A stretch of 64,000 bases of DNA from Lentzea alba (GCF_011067745.1 NZ_JAAMPJ010000005.1:526965-590964), one strand, 5' to 3'; positions 49,732 to 59,222 are shown, counted from the first letter of the stretch. Notes: a model not told the origin generated them from the sequence alone. Translations and numbers: made by a program.

Positions 49732-50775
49732 TCAGATTTTTCCCGCCATCACGTCGGTGAGGATCACGCGGGACGACTTGTAGTGCACCACCCCGTACTT
49801 CGACGGTTGCGGCGAGTTCTTGGCCGGGAAGGTCTCGTCCCGGATGGGCAGGCCGTTGTCGGCGTTGATGGTGAGCACCGCCGAACCGTCGCCGCCCAGG
49901 ATTTCGGGGCTCGTGGTGATGGTCAGCGCCCGCTGGCCGTCGACGTCGGTGTTGCCGACGGTCACTTCCTTGATGGTCGCGAGCAGCTTCAGCACACCCG
50001 CGCGGACGTCCGCGTTGGCGGCGCCGACGAACAGCGCGTACGTGGTGTTGCTCCACAGGTGGTTGCTGATGAGGTTCTCCAGCTCCTGGCCCGTCGGACG
50101 CGGCCTGGGGGCGGGAACCTCCTTGCCGACCTTGCGGAGCATCTCCGCCGTCTTCGCCTGAGCGTCCGCCCAGGCCTTCTCCGCCTCGGCGGGGCTCAGG
50201 CCGACCCCCAGGGCGTTGTTGGACGCGGTGACCATCGCGATCCTGGCCTTCTCCACGTCGCCGTTCGCGGCCTGGCGGGCCGCCGCCATCACCTTCTCGT
50301 CGTACGGCCGAGCCTGGTTGTCGTTCTTGGTCACCGAGGCCGCCAGGGTCTGCGCCGAGTCTCCCGTGAAGACCTGACCCCTGTCGGTGTAGACGGTGTA
50401 GAAGACGTGCGGCGAGCCGTCCGGCGCGGTCTTCGTGCCGATGACCAGCGACGAGTCACCGGACAGCGGGGCACCCGCCTTGACCTCGGACGCCAGCTTC
50501 ACGAGCGGTGACTCGACCGCCTGCGGGGCCGCCGCGTCGGAGGGCCCGGCCGGGACGTCGCCGCCCGTCGTACCCATCACCACGGCCACCGCGACGGCTG
50601 CCGCGCCCACGGCGGCAATGCTCGCCTTGGGCCAGGAGAACCAGCGCTTCGGTCGCACGACGTTGTTCACGGGTTCCGCCATCGCTGTGTGCAGTGCCGT
50701 GCGAGCACGGCCATAGGCCTCAGGACTCGGGGACGGCACATCACGCAGGCTCTTCATGAGGTCCATCTCATCCAT
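49732..50775 (-). CDS. CU044_5270-type membrane protein
   Basis: A 347-residue protein with a cytoplasmic N-terminus (residues 1-45), one transmembrane segment (ASIAAVGAAAVAVAVVMG) and a large extracytoplasmic part. The region PYDEKVMAAARQAANGD and the tail RDETFPAKNSPQPS match the CU044_5270 family known downstream of ECF-type sigma factors in actinomycetes; it may act as an anti-sigma-like or sensor partner. It starts 11 bases after the end of the sigma gene, so the two are a coupled operon. ATG 50775 has no strong ribosome site. Confidence 0.75.
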   Translation of the reverse strand: MDEMDLMKSLRDVPSPSPEAYGRARTALHTAMAEPVNNVVRPKRWFSWPKASIAAVGAAAVAVAVVMGTTGGDVPAGPSDAAAPQAVESPLVKLASEVKAGAPLSGDSSLVIGTKTAPDGSPHVFYTVYTDRGQVFTGDSAQTLAASVTKNDNQARPYDEKVMAAARQAANGDVEKARIAMVTASNNALGVGLSPAEAEKAWADAQAKTAEMLRKVGKEVPAPRPRPTGQELENLISNHLWSNTTYALFVGAANADVRAGVLKLLATIKEVTVGNTDVDGQRALTITTSPEILGGDGSAVLTINADNGLPIRDETFPAKNSPQPSKYGVVHYKSSRVILTDVMAGKI

Positions 50776-50786
50776 GGGTTGTCTTT

Positions 50787-51341
50787 TCACGTTGTCGGGA
50801 CTTGCAGCAGCGCGGCCACCTCGGGGGACTCGCGCAACGACTTGCGCGCCTGGTGCAACAGGCGCCGTGCCGTACCCGCCGGGATGTCGAGCACTCGCCC
50901 GGCCTCCGCGACCGTCAGGTCTTCCCAGGCGACCAGCCCCAGCACTTCCCGCTCTTCCGGTTTGAGCCGAGCCAGTGCCTTGCGCAGCGGCGCCTGCGCG
51001 TCCACCCGCGCGTCCACCGTCGGCCAGGGATCCCAGTCGCTCGCCAGGCGGGTCAGGTCCGACGCCGGCTCTTCGGCCGGTTCGGACCGCCAGTGCCGCC
51101 GCAGCCTGTTCAGCGCGACGCCGTACAACCAAGCCCTGGCTTCGGGGTACGAACTGTCATAGGTCGCACGGGACTCGTAAGCCGCCACCCACACATCACC
51201 GAGGACGTCCTCGGCGGCCTGCCGTCCCACTCTGCGCGCGAGGTAGTTCCCGATCGCGGCTTCGTGGCGACTGATCACTTCCACGAAGGCATCGGTGTCT
51301 CCGCGCAGCGATCTGCCGATCAGTTCCGCGTCTGACGACAT
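50787..51341 (-). CDS. ECF-type RNA polymerase sigma factor
   Basis: A 184-residue sigma-70-family factor: region 2 (VEVISRHEAAIGNYLARRVGRQ, AEDVLGDVWVAAYES, ARAWLYGVALNRLRRHWR) and region 4 (LKPEEREVLGLVAWEDLTVAE, GTARRLLHQARKSL). It would recruit RNA polymerase to a stress promoter set. The CU044_5270-type gene follows by 11 bases and is its likely regulator or output. GAGGAGC precedes ATG 51341. Confidence 0.92.
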   Translation of the reverse strand: MSSDAELIGRSLRGDTDAFVEVISRHEAAIGNYLARRVGRQAAEDVLGDVWVAAYESRATYDSSYPEARAWLYGVALNRLRRHWRSEPAEEPASDLTRLASDWDPWPTVDARVDAQAPLRKALARLKPEEREVLGLVAWEDLTVAEAGRVLDIPAGTARRLLHQARKSLRESPEVAALLQVPTT

Positions 51342-51721
51342 GAAGCTCCTCGGGGTTTCGCTTCGCCCTTGCACCCCGTATTTGCCAACGCGGACCAAAA
51401 GCGTTCAGGTTGCTTCGCCACAGGCCGAACGTCGCTGCTCAGGACCTGGCTGCTGCAGGACTTCGTGCGCGGGAAGGAGCAGGGGCGCCTGCTGTGCCGC
51501 AAACCCGCCGGGTTCTCGAAGGTCTACAAAGGATTCAAGGACCGCCGGGGTGCGTGGGTCGCCGTCTCGGCGCTCGCCTTCAGCTGCCGCATCCCGGGGC
51601 GTGACGCGTGGGAGGGGCCGGATCGCCCGTCCCCTCCCACCGCACCACCGGATCGTTCCGGGACTTTCGTGGTCATCGTCCGGCAGCCGGCAGACCACAG
51701 CGCCCGTTACGATCGCTGCTC
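51342..51721. other. Interval without recognised gene
   Basis: This 380-nt divergent gap shows no clear gene. A plus-strand stretch near 51440-51600 could read as a short peptide (GRLLCRKPAGFSKVYKGF), but it has no clear start or family. It carries the sigma-factor promoter on the minus strand and the DUF1905 promoter at its right end. Confidence 0.4.
51708..51713 (+). promoter_or_regulatory. -10 box for a leaderless mRNA of the DUF1905/YdeI gene
   Basis: TACGAT lies eight bases before the ATG at 51722, which lacks any ribosome site. This matches the leaderless pattern seen at several genes in this window. Confidence 0.5.
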
Positions 51722-52192
51722 ATGGCGACGCGCCGTTTCACCGGCACGGTCCGCGCGGAGGGGCGCGGCCGCGTGGTCGTGCCCGTCCCGTTCGACCCCG
51801 ACCAGGTCTGGGGAGTCAAGTCCCGGCACCACGTCACCGGCACCATCAACGAGGTGCGCATCCGCGGCGTCATCGAGACTTCCGGCGCCGACCGCCGGAT
51901 CGTCCTCACCGCCGCCTGGCTGCGCGACAACAGCCTGGCGCCCGGCGATGCTGTCGAGGTCGCGTTGTCCCCGGAAGGCCCGCAACGCGCCGACCTCGCC
52001 GAGGACATCGCGGCCGCGCTCGACTCCGCGCCCGCGGCCGGCGCGTTCTTCGACTCTCTCGCCCAGTTCTACCGCCGCGCCTACCTGCGCTGGATCGACG
52101 GCACCAAACGCCGCCCGGAACTGCGCGCGGCACGGATCGCCGAAATGGTCGACCTTCTCGCCGCCGGAATCAAGCAGCGCCCCAAGAACTGA
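51722..52192 (+). CDS. DUF1905/YdeI (OmpD-associated-type) protein
   Basis: A 156-residue protein. The N-terminal 90 residues form a DUF1905 barrel-like domain (MATRRFTGTVRAEGRGRVVVPVPF, WGVKSRHHVTGTINEVRIRG), and the rest resembles the YdeI/OmpD-associated helix pair (FFDSLAQFYRRAYLRWIDGTKRRPELRAARIAEMVDLLAAG). Relatives are linked to antimicrobial resistance in enterobacteria but the mechanism is unknown. It stands alone, with a leaderless-type promoter. Confidence 0.85.
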   Translation: MATRRFTGTVRAEGRGRVVVPVPFDPDQVWGVKSRHHVTGTINEVRIRGVIETSGADRRIVLTAAWLRDNSLAPGDAVEVALSPEGPQRADLAEDIAAALDSAPAAGAFFDSLAQFYRRAYLRWIDGTKRRPELRAARIAEMVDLLAAGIKQRPKN

Positions 52193-52227
52193 CCGAAAAG
52201 AAGAGACTGAACGAGAGTCTCAAGAAA

Positions 52228-52575
52228 TCAGCACGACACCGCGCCGTCGAAACGCGCCGGCCACGGCCGGTACGAGGACAGACTCTCCCCAGGGTCGAGC
52301 TCATAGCATGCAGTGTCCGACGCGAAAGACCAGAGAATCTTCGCGTGAATCGTGTAGTTGCAGTGATTGATCACCCATGCGTCCACCTGGTAGCCGTCGT
52401 ACTCCGCACAGCTGGGCAACGTGCCCAGTGCACCAACGGAAGACGGGACGGCAGCACCGTTCGAGCGGTCCCCGCCCGGCACGGTCTCAGCATTCGCGAC
52501 CATCCCGGACATGACCACGCCACCGACCGCGAGCAACGCAGCACTCAGCACCAAAGCAGCTTTTCGCAAGTACAT
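52228..52575 (-). CDS. Small secreted protein resembling alpha-amylase-inhibitor-like folds
   Basis: A 115-residue exported protein (signal VLSAALLAVGGVVMSGMVANA). The mature core VINHCNYTIHAKILWSFASD and TACYELDPGES with a final RFDGAVSC gives four cysteines spaced as in the tendamistat-like alpha-amylase inhibitor fold, although the Trp-Arg-Tyr inhibitory triad is absent. Such small disulfide proteins are common in streptomycete-like secretomes. GGGGGGC precedes the ATG at 52575. Function unknown. Confidence 0.6.
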   Translation of the reverse strand: MYLRKAALVLSAALLAVGGVVMSGMVANAETVPGGDRSNGAAVPSSVGALGTLPSCAEYDGYQVDAWVINHCNYTIHAKILWSFASDTACYELDPGESLSSYRPWPARFDGAVSC

Positions 52576-52979
52576 CGAATGCCCCCCAATAATCTTGTCA
52601 GAATACAATGATCAACCCCCGAAGATCACAATTAATGGTATATCCGGCAAGTGAACGCGTCAAGACGCATCGATACTGATCAAGGCTTCTCGCGTGATCA
52701 AGAATTGATCGAATCACCTATATGCGGAACTGTGGCATTTTGCTCGCCCGCCCTGTCAAGCAGGCTGGATGTCGAGCAGGTCGGGTGATGGCAGCTCATC
52801 AGGATCCGTCTCCCCGACGGCGCCAAGCGCGGGACTGGGTCAACGGCCTCGGGTGCATGGTGTCGATCGTCCCACCGGCAGCGATGAGTTTCCCCGTGGT
52901 GTCCAGTCCGTCTTCCCGTACACCCGATCTCCTGACGCTCTCCGCAGAGCGTCATGGCCACTACGTGCAGGAGGCAAGC
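52576..52979. other. AT-richer intergenic stretch with promoters
   Basis: The 404-nt gap between the divergent small secreted protein and the S51-type peptidase is markedly AT-richer than the surrounding DNA from about 52576 to 52740. It contains several TANNNT motifs and GATCAA/TTGATC repeats (near 52610, 52680 and 52700). I see no convincing gene. The start of the peptidase is set by its ribosome site rather than by the longer open frame. Confidence 0.45.
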
Positions 52980-53642
52980 GTGAGGCTTCTTCTCACGTCC
53001 GCAGGCGTCACGAACCCGAGCATCCGCGGTGCGTTGGTCGACTTGCTGGGCAAGCCGATCGCCGACTCCAGTGCTCTGTGCATCCCTACGGCGCAGTACG
53101 GCCATCCCCTGTGTGGGCCGGCCTCGGCCTGGCGCTTCATCACCGGCCAGACGCCACTACCCATGTGCGACCTGGGGTGGAAGTCGCTGGGCGTGCTGGA
53201 GCTGACAGCGTTGCCGAGCATCGGCGAGCAGCGGTGGGCCCCCTGGGTGCGAGAGGCTGACGTCCTGCTGGTGGCCGGCGGCGATGCGCTGTACCTGGGC
53301 CACTGGATGCGGCAGTCCGGGCTGGCGGACCTCCTGCCTTCGCTGCAGGACACCGTCTGGGTGGGGCTGAGCGCCGGCAGCATGGTGCTGACCCCCAGGA
53401 TCGGTGACGACTTCGTCGAGTGGACGTCCCCCGACGGGGGTGACAGCACCCTCGGGGTCGTCGATTTCTCGATCTTCCCGCACTTGGGTCTCCTGCCGGA
53501 CAACACCATGGCTGCTGCCGAGAGATGGGCAGCCGAGATCGCGGGTCCGGCGTACGCGATTGACGACCAGACGGCCATCAAGGTGACCGACGGCACCGTC
53601 GAGGTCGTCTCCGAGGGGCACTGGAAGCTGTTCCCCTCATGA
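52980..53642 (+). CDS. S51-family (peptidase E-like) type 1 glutamine amidotransferase-like protein
   Basis: A 220-residue protein of the DJ-1/GATase-like fold as in aspartyl dipeptidase PepE. The nucleophile elbow is GLSAGSMVL with the catalytic serine; VVDFSIFPHLGLLPD supplies the histidine, and VLLVAGGDALYLG is the GGN-like turn. It probably cleaves short peptides or amides in the cytosol. GTG 52980 has AGGAGG six bases upstream. An open frame extends 258 bases further upstream but has unlikely composition. A strong terminator separates it from the convergent sialidase. Confidence 0.85.
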   Translation: MRLLLTSAGVTNPSIRGALVDLLGKPIADSSALCIPTAQYGHPLCGPASAWRFITGQTPLPMCDLGWKSLGVLELTALPSIGEQRWAPWVREADVLLVAGGDALYLGHWMRQSGLADLLPSLQDTVWVGLSAGSMVLTPRIGDDFVEWTSPDGGDSTLGVVDFSIFPHLGLLPDNTMAAAERWAAEIAGPAYAIDDQTAIKVTDGTVEVVSEGHWKLFPS

Positions 53643-53657
53643 CCACGGCCAACGTTG

Positions 53658-53697
53658 CTCGGTGGTCTTGCCTGGCCGACCGGGCAAGACCACCGAG
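53658..53697. terminator. Bidirectional terminator between peptidase and sialidase
   Basis: Perfect 15-bp arms CTCGGTGGTCTTGCC (53658-53672) and complement (53683-53697), 10-nt loop. It ends the peptidase gene on the right and the sialidase gene on the left. Confidence 0.9.
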
Positions 53698-53703
53698 TTC
53701 GGT

Positions 53704-56700
53704 TTACGACGCGTTGGTGAAGGGCAGATGCACTGCCGTCACCGGCCCGAAGTCCACGTTGCCCGTCAGCTCGGTGTCGCTGAGCGCGCGGCGGTGAATC
53801 CGGAACTCGTCCAGCGTTCCCTTGAACCGGTTGGTGCCGTCCGGCTTGACCCCGAGACGGATGCCGCCCACGGCGAACGTGTCGCCGTAGGTCAGGGATC
53901 CGGCGACCGGGCCGCTGGACCGGTTGTTGTCGACGAGCAGTTCCAGTGTGTTGCCGGAACGGCGGATCGTCACGAGGTGCCAGGCGTTGTCACCGAATCC
54001 CGCGGCTGCCGAGGGGTCGGTGACGGCCATTTCGTAGGCGCCGGTGTCGGTCTGGACGTAACCGTAGAACCGGTCCTTGCCGGGTTGGGCCCTCAGCCAC
54101 ATCGACCTTTCCGCGGCGCCGGTGCCGTAGGCCCACAGCACGACCTGGTCCGCGCTTGCGCTGGTGGCGGAGTACTTCACCCAGGTCGAGATCGTGAAGT
54201 CACCGTCCGCCAACGCGATGCTCGGACGGTAGGGCAGGTAGGCCTCGTCGTCCGTGCCGTCGAACTGCAGGCCCGTGCCGTACCGGCCCGCGACGACGGC
54301 GGGTCCGCCGAGCACCTTGGCGGGGCCGCAGTGCACCGAGGCGTCCGGGGTCTGCGGTCCGGTCACCGGATCGACGACGTCGTGTGCCTGGGTGCTCTGG
54401 CCCCCGAACCTCCACCACAGCGCGGGCAGGTCGGCCGGGAACCGGGTCGTGGCCGCCGTGGCGAGCTCGGCGGCGGTCAACGCACGGTGGTACAGCCGGA
54501 AGTCGTCCAGCGAGCCCTGCATCACGTCGGTTCCGTCCATTTTGGACCCGAGGCGCAGGCCCTTGATGCCGTCGGCCTGATCGGCGCTCACCGATCCGGT
54601 CAGACCCGTTGCCGTCGCAGGGTTTCCACCGTCGACGCTGAGCTGGACCTGACCACCGGCGCGGGTCAGGGCGAGCAGATGCCAGGCGTTGTCGCCGAAC
54701 GCCGTCCGGCCGGTGGGGGTGTCCGGCAGTGCGACGCCCACGGACGACGTGTCGGTTTCCAGCCAGGCGAACAGCCGGTCCTGGCCTGGTTGTGCCCGCA
54801 CCCAGACCGAGCGCTTGCCCGGCGTCGTGCCGTACGCCCAGAGCAGAGCCTGGTTGGGCGTCGAAGCCGTGGCGCTGTACTTGAACCAGGCGACCATCGT
54901 GAAGTCGTCGGTCCCGAGGTCCAAGGTCGGTGAGAAGGGCGCTTCCACGCCTGGATGTGACGCGTCCACCTTCAGCGCCCTGCTGCCGGGACGTCCGTCT
55001 TCGGTCTGGATCCCGCCGAGAACGGTCGCCCTGGCGCAGTGCCCGGAGAGGTCCTCGGTGATCGGCACCGCTGTCCTGCCGGGCACGGCCGCGCCGTCGA
55101 TCCTGGCCATCGCCAGGTCCAGCACCTGTTTGCCGCCACGGGTCAGCTCGACGTTCCTGATCCGGCCTGCCAACGCGTCGCTGGCGCCCGCGTCCTGTTT
55201 GCCACCGAGGCGAATGCCCGTCACGCCGGAACTCACCGACCCCGCGATGCCGCTCGCGGTCGCCGATGCCGAGCCCACCGTGAGCCGCAGCTGGCCGCCG
55301 GTCCTGGCCACGGTCAGCTGACGCCAGGTGTTGTCCCCGAAGGCCGCGGTGCCGCTGCTGTCCTTCACCGAGGCGCTGGCGCCACCACCGGAACCCTCGA
55401 CCCACGCGGTGACCTGGTCGTCGCCGGGTTGCAGGCGCACCCACAGCTGCGGCACACCCGCACCCGCGCCATAGCCCCAGGCCAGGACCTGGTTGCGGGT
55501 CGAAGCCGTGGCCTGGTAGCGGAACTGCAGCGAGAGCGTGAAGTCACCGCTGCCCGGATCGATCGTGCGCGTGTACGGCACGTCCGCGTAGTCGCCGGTT
55601 CCGTCCAGCAGCAGGCCGTCGTTGATGGTCGCGTTTCCCTTGAGGTACGCGTCATTCGCTTCGGGCGTGCTGTCCGGGGTCGTCGGGCCGGCGCCCTGGG
55701 CCGGCTGGCTGGACGGCGTTCCGACGGTCGTGCCCGGCAGCCCCAGCTGAGCCGGGGTGAAGCGGGTGAACCGGATCTCGTCGGCGGAGAACGTGGTCCC
55801 GCCCTCGTACAGCAGGCCGATCTCACCGCCGGGCAGCTCGGCGATGTCCGAGTAGCCGGAGCGGTCGTTGGTGACGAGCCCGTTCGGCGCGCCGGCCCAG
55901 GTGGTGCCGCGGTCGGTGGAGTACCGGATCCGCATCTGCTTGCGGTCGTCGGGATCGGCCGGAGCGGAGAAGATCAGGACGTCACCGGGTGTGCTCCGGT
56001 AGGTGTTCTTCAACGCCAGCACCGAGCCCTGCACGTTCGGCGTGACCAGCGACGGCACCAACGAGAACTTCGGCATCGTGGTGCCGCCGTCGGTGCTGAC
56101 GGCCCTCGCCCGGTGGTCGCTGTCGTCGACCTCGTTGCGCGCCCCCGCGTACACCGAGCCGTCCGGCAGCTCGGTCACGACGATCTCACCGGGGCTCAGC
56201 ACACCGTCCACATAGGAGTTCTCGGTTCTGCTGGCCTGCCAGGTCGCGCCGTGGTCGTCGCTGTAGAGCACGCCGGCCAGCACGACGCCGGTGGCCGGCT
56301 TCTGGTGCGCGCCGACGATCAGCCGGCCCGCGTGCGCGCCGTGTTCGAGCTGGATGCCGTGCGCCGGGCCGGTGGCGAACCAGCCGTCGTTGGTGCCGTC
56401 CATGCTGGCACCCAACGGTTTCGGCGCGGTCCACGTCAGGCCGTCGTCGGAGCTCTCCTGGATCCACGGCAGCCGCTTGCCGGTGGGCGTCGCCTCGTTG
56501 GACGTCGTGATCAGCAGGATCTTGCCGGTGGTCCGGTCGATCACCGGCACCGGGTTGCCGCGCGTGAAGGGCGCGAACGGCTCGGTCGGCGTGCCCTGGG
56601 CGACGACCCGGATCGGTCCCCAGGTCCGGCCGTCGTTGGTGGAGCGGCGCACCACCAGGTCGATGGCACCGCGGTCGCCGCACGTGGGCGACTTGCGGGC

Positions 56701-56907
56701 CTCCGCGAACGCCAGCAGCGCACCGGACGCGGTTCTGGACAACACCGGGATCCGGAAACAGCCGTAGCCGTTGGTGCCGCCGCGATACAGCACCTGATGT
56801 GCGCCGACGACGCTGACACCGCCGGCACTCGCCACAGCCGGCAGGAAGGGCAGGAGAAGGAGAACAGGTAGGAGAATCCGCAAGAAACGCACTGTCACAC
56901 CAATCAT
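53704..56907 (-). CDS. Secreted sialidase (GH33-like) with three LamG-type domains
   Basis: A 1067-residue exported protein: signal peptide of about 28 residues, then a six-bladed sialidase propeller (FRIP at residues 51-54, R52; Asp-box motifs STNDGRTWG, SSDDGLTWT, SDDHGATWQ, STDRGTTW), then three repeated jelly rolls of the LamG/ConA type (each with DFT(L/M/I)S or DFTMVAWF, FGDN(T/A)W, and a GTLDEFRIHRRAL-type closing strand). It cleaves terminal sialic acid or related residues (Kdo-like or pseudaminic) from glycans at the cell surface or in the medium; the exact sugar is not shown. A perfect hairpin lies five bases before ATG 56907, so the true start could be the in-frame GTG at 56898 or 56892. 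Confidence 0.9.
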   Translation of the reverse strand: MIGVTVRFLRILLPVLLLLPFLPAVASAGGVSVVGAHQVLYRGGTNGYGCFRIPVLSRTASGALLAFAEARKSPTCGDRGAIDLVVRRSTNDGRTWGPIRVVAQGTPTEPFAPFTRGNPVPVIDRTTGKILLITTSNEATPTGKRLPWIQESSDDGLTWTAPKPLGASMDGTNDGWFATGPAHGIQLEHGAHAGRLIVGAHQKPATGVVLAGVLYSDDHGATWQASRTENSYVDGVLSPGEIVVTELPDGSVYAGARNEVDDSDHRARAVSTDGGTTMPKFSLVPSLVTPNVQGSVLALKNTYRSTPGDVLIFSAPADPDDRKQMRIRYSTDRGTTWAGAPNGLVTNDRSGYSDIAELPGGEIGLLYEGGTTFSADEIRFTRFTPAQLGLPGTTVGTPSSQPAQGAGPTTPDSTPEANDAYLKGNATINDGLLLDGTGDYADVPYTRTIDPGSGDFTLSLQFRYQATASTRNQVLAWGYGAGAGVPQLWVRLQPGDDQVTAWVEGSGGGASASVKDSSGTAAFGDNTWRQLTVARTGGQLRLTVGSASATASGIAGSVSSGVTGIRLGGKQDAGASDALAGRIRNVELTRGGKQVLDLAMARIDGAAVPGRTAVPITEDLSGHCARATVLGGIQTEDGRPGSRALKVDASHPGVEAPFSPTLDLGTDDFTMVAWFKYSATASTPNQALLWAYGTTPGKRSVWVRAQPGQDRLFAWLETDTSSVGVALPDTPTGRTAFGDNAWHLLALTRAGGQVQLSVDGGNPATATGLTGSVSADQADGIKGLRLGSKMDGTDVMQGSLDDFRLYHRALTAAELATAATTRFPADLPALWWRFGGQSTQAHDVVDPVTGPQTPDASVHCGPAKVLGGPAVVAGRYGTGLQFDGTDDEAYLPYRPSIALADGDFTISTWVKYSATSASADQVVLWAYGTGAAERSMWLRAQPGKDRFYGYVQTDTGAYEMAVTDPSAAAGFGDNAWHLVTIRRSGNTLELLVDNNRSSGPVAGSLTYGDTFAVGGIRLGVKPDGTNRFKGTLDEFRIHRRALSDTELTGNVDFGPVTAVHLPFTNAS

Positions 56908-56912
56908 GACAA

Positions 56913-56943
56913 AGGCGGGGCCAGGCTTGGCCTGGCCCCGCCT
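56913..56943 (-). terminator. Perfect hairpin directly upstream of the sialidase start
   Basis: Fourteen-bp arms AGGCGGGGCCAGGC (56913-56926) and complement (56930-56943) with a 3-nt loop and a short CTTTG tail on the minus strand. It sits in the 52-nt gap after the propeller/lectin gene and only five bases before the sialidase ATG. It is most likely the terminator of the upstream gene, in which case the sialidase needs its own promoter or a later start. Confidence 0.8.
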
Positions 56944-56959
56944 GCACTGTCTGGCCGAG

Positions 56960-59209
56960 TTACTTCCGGGAGTAGAAGCGTGGAACGCCGTTGATGGTGA
57001 TGAAGCCGAACATGACGGTCTGGCCGGTGGAGTTGAGGAAGCTCATCGTGGTCGGGTCGCTCGACGCGGGGTCGGAGCTCTCAGCACCGCCGATCTTCTC
57101 CGGGGCGCCCCACGTGTTGCTGCCGGTCGCGGTCTCGTAGAACCGGTAGATCTCGTCGTTGGTGCCGCGGTACGACACCGCGATCCTGCCGAGGCCCTGG
57201 TCCTTCTCCGCCGTGGGGGCACCCGCGATGACGTTGGTGCCGATGGCCTGCCACTCGGTGGGCCACGCGCCGCTCTGGTCCTGCAGCTTGGTCTGGATCA
57301 GGCCGTCGGCCCCGCGCACGAACAGCTGCGGCACGAAACCGGGACGCAGCACCACGTCGGGCTTGCCGTTGAGGCCCTGGCCACCGAGATCGGTCCACGC
57401 CGACAGGCCACCGTCGTCGTAGTACTGGATGGTCTTCATCGAACCGCCGCCGGTGACACCGAAGATCCGGACACCGCCCTGCACCTCGACGGTGCGCACG
57501 GTGCCGGGCACGAGGTCCTGGTCACCCAGGCTGCGCCAGAACGGAACCGAACCGGTGTGCGCGTACGCCCACAGCCTGCCCGCGCTGTCGGACGCGAACA
57601 GCACGACCGTGCCGTTGCCGAGTTTCGCGGCCTCCGGCGGTGCGGCCATCGAGCCGCCCAGGTCCACCCACGGGTCCCACGTGGCGGTGGCCAGCCCGGT
57701 CTGCGTGCGGGACCACACGGAACCGTTCGGCCGCAGGGCGAAGATCTTCATCTGGCCGCTGGGCTGCAGCTGGGTGATGGCGGGCTGGCCGGTGAACGAC
57801 TGCCCTTCGGACAACACCGTCCAGGTGACGGCACCCTCGACGTCCACCTGCGTCTGCAGGCCCCAGCGGATGTCGCCGCCATCGTCCACATAGGTGTGGT
57901 GGAGGTAGCCCGCGGGCGCGGTGTCCGTGGGCGCGGCCATCGTCATGGACATCTTGGAGTCCTGCTCGACCGGCACGGTCGGCACCGGGTCGGCGAACCA
58001 GCCCTGCAGATCCACGATCACGTGCGCGGGCTGGGAGCTGCCGTTGCGAATGCGGATCTTGCCGTCGGTACCCGGCTTGAGCACCATCATGTTGCCGCGC
58101 CAGACGTTCGCCTTGAAGTCCATGACGGTCAGCGCGGGCTCGGTCGTGCCCGCCGGCCACGCCTTGAGGTACCCCGCAGCTTCGGGGGTGACGATGATGT
58201 TGATCGCCGCACCGGCCACGCCGTCGGTCGCCATCCCGGTGATGCCGCCGACCTGGACGTCCATGACGGCGTTCGCGCCCAGCGCCACGCCGTTGCCCGC
58301 GGTCCGGGTGTTGACCAGGCGCTTGGTCAGGTCGCGCAGGCCGGCGCCGGAGTTGGACACCTTGCCGAAGTAACCCTCGACGTTGACGACCAGGTTGATC
58401 GGATCGGGCCCGTTGTTGCGCAACGTCACCTTGCCGTCGGTCGACAGTGCGAGCACCGCGCCGGACTGGGTGGATCCCGCCTCGTGGTTGAACACCGCCC
58501 GGTTCACCGAAGTCCCCGGTCCCGCCGACACCCAGCCCGCCTTGGTGGCGCTGGGCACCAGCAGGTTCACGAACGCCGCGGCCGCGCCGGCAGGGATCAC
58601 GCCACCGGTGAGAGTCACCGTGCGCGAACCGCCGGACGGAATCGTGCCGGTCGTGGTGCCGGTGCCGTTGCGGGTGTCGACCACCCTGGTGTGCGCCACC
58701 GGGACGAAGCCGCCGCCGGTCGCGCCCTGTGCGCTGGTGAAGTAGCCCTGCACCTCGGCGACCACGTGGGTCTTACCGGCCGCGTTGTAGACGTTCACCT
58801 TGCCCTGCGGGCCGAGTTTCACCACGGCGACGTTGGAGATGTCCTCGCCCACGCCCGCCGAGATCATCGTCGTGCCCGGCCGGGCCTGACCGTCCGGCCA
58901 CAGCACGGCCCACGTCGCCTCGGTCGGGTTGAGCAGCGAGATGCGCATGACCACCGAGCCGACGCCGGTGGTGGGCACCGCTCCCCCGGTCACCGTGAAG
59001 GTGGTCGTGCTGGCCTCGCCGCGCTCACCCGTCGCACCGACGCCACTGCGGGTGTCGAGCACGACCGGCGACGACGGCACGGGCACGTAGTCGCCGCCCT
59101 TGCCCGCCGCGTCGGCGTGCGCGACCGGCGCGCCGAGGACCTGCACCACTGTCCCGACCAGACCGGCGACCAGCACGGCCGCCAGTCTGGCTCTCATCTT
59201 TCTGAACAC
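56960..59209 (-). CDS. Secreted three-repeat beta-sandwich protein with C-terminal lectin-like propeller
   Basis: A 749-residue exported protein. After the signal peptide (RLAAVLVAGLVGTVVQVLG), three homologous repeats of about 140 residues follow, each beginning with an LDTR-like unit (PVVLDTRSGVG, TRVVDTRNGTG, KRLVNTRTAGN) and ending in V-x-GYF or LQGWF. These repeats are common in actinobacterial secreted proteins. The C-terminal 300 residues look like a tectonin/PLL-type beta-propeller (KIFALRPNGSVWSRTQTG, LFASDSAGRLWAYAHTG), a sugar-binding lectin fold. The gene starts 13 bases after the RHS gene ends, so they are co-transcribed. No enzyme motif is seen. Confidence 0.8.
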   Translation of the reverse strand: MFRKMRARLAAVLVAGLVGTVVQVLGAPVAHADAAGKGGDYVPVPSSPVVLDTRSGVGATGERGEASTTTFTVTGGAVPTTGVGSVVMRISLLNPTEATWAVLWPDGQARPGTTMISAGVGEDISNVAVVKLGPQGKVNVYNAAGKTHVVAEVQGYFTSAQGATGGGFVPVAHTRVVDTRNGTGTTTGTIPSGGSRTVTLTGGVIPAGAAAAFVNLLVPSATKAGWVSAGPGTSVNRAVFNHEAGSTQSGAVLALSTDGKVTLRNNGPDPINLVVNVEGYFGKVSNSGAGLRDLTKRLVNTRTAGNGVALGANAVMDVQVGGITGMATDGVAGAAINIIVTPEAAGYLKAWPAGTTEPALTVMDFKANVWRGNMMVLKPGTDGKIRIRNGSSQPAHVIVDLQGWFADPVPTVPVEQDSKMSMTMAAPTDTAPAGYLHHTYVDDGGDIRWGLQTQVDVEGAVTWTVLSEGQSFTGQPAITQLQPSGQMKIFALRPNGSVWSRTQTGLATATWDPWVDLGGSMAAPPEAAKLGNGTVVLFASDSAGRLWAYAHTGSVPFWRSLGDQDLVPGTVRTVEVQGGVRIFGVTGGGSMKTIQYYDDGGLSAWTDLGGQGLNGKPDVVLRPGFVPQLFVRGADGLIQTKLQDQSGAWPTEWQAIGTNVIAGAPTAEKDQGLGRIAVSYRGTNDEIYRFYETATGSNTWGAPEKIGGAESSDPASSDPTTMSFLNSTGQTVMFGFITINGVPRFYSRK

Positions 59210-59222
59210 GGCGTCACTCTCT

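Noticed and set aside
51369..51722. Possible short gene in the sigma/DUF1905 gap
   Set aside because: No ribosome site, family or start consistent with a gene, and it overlaps divergent promoters.
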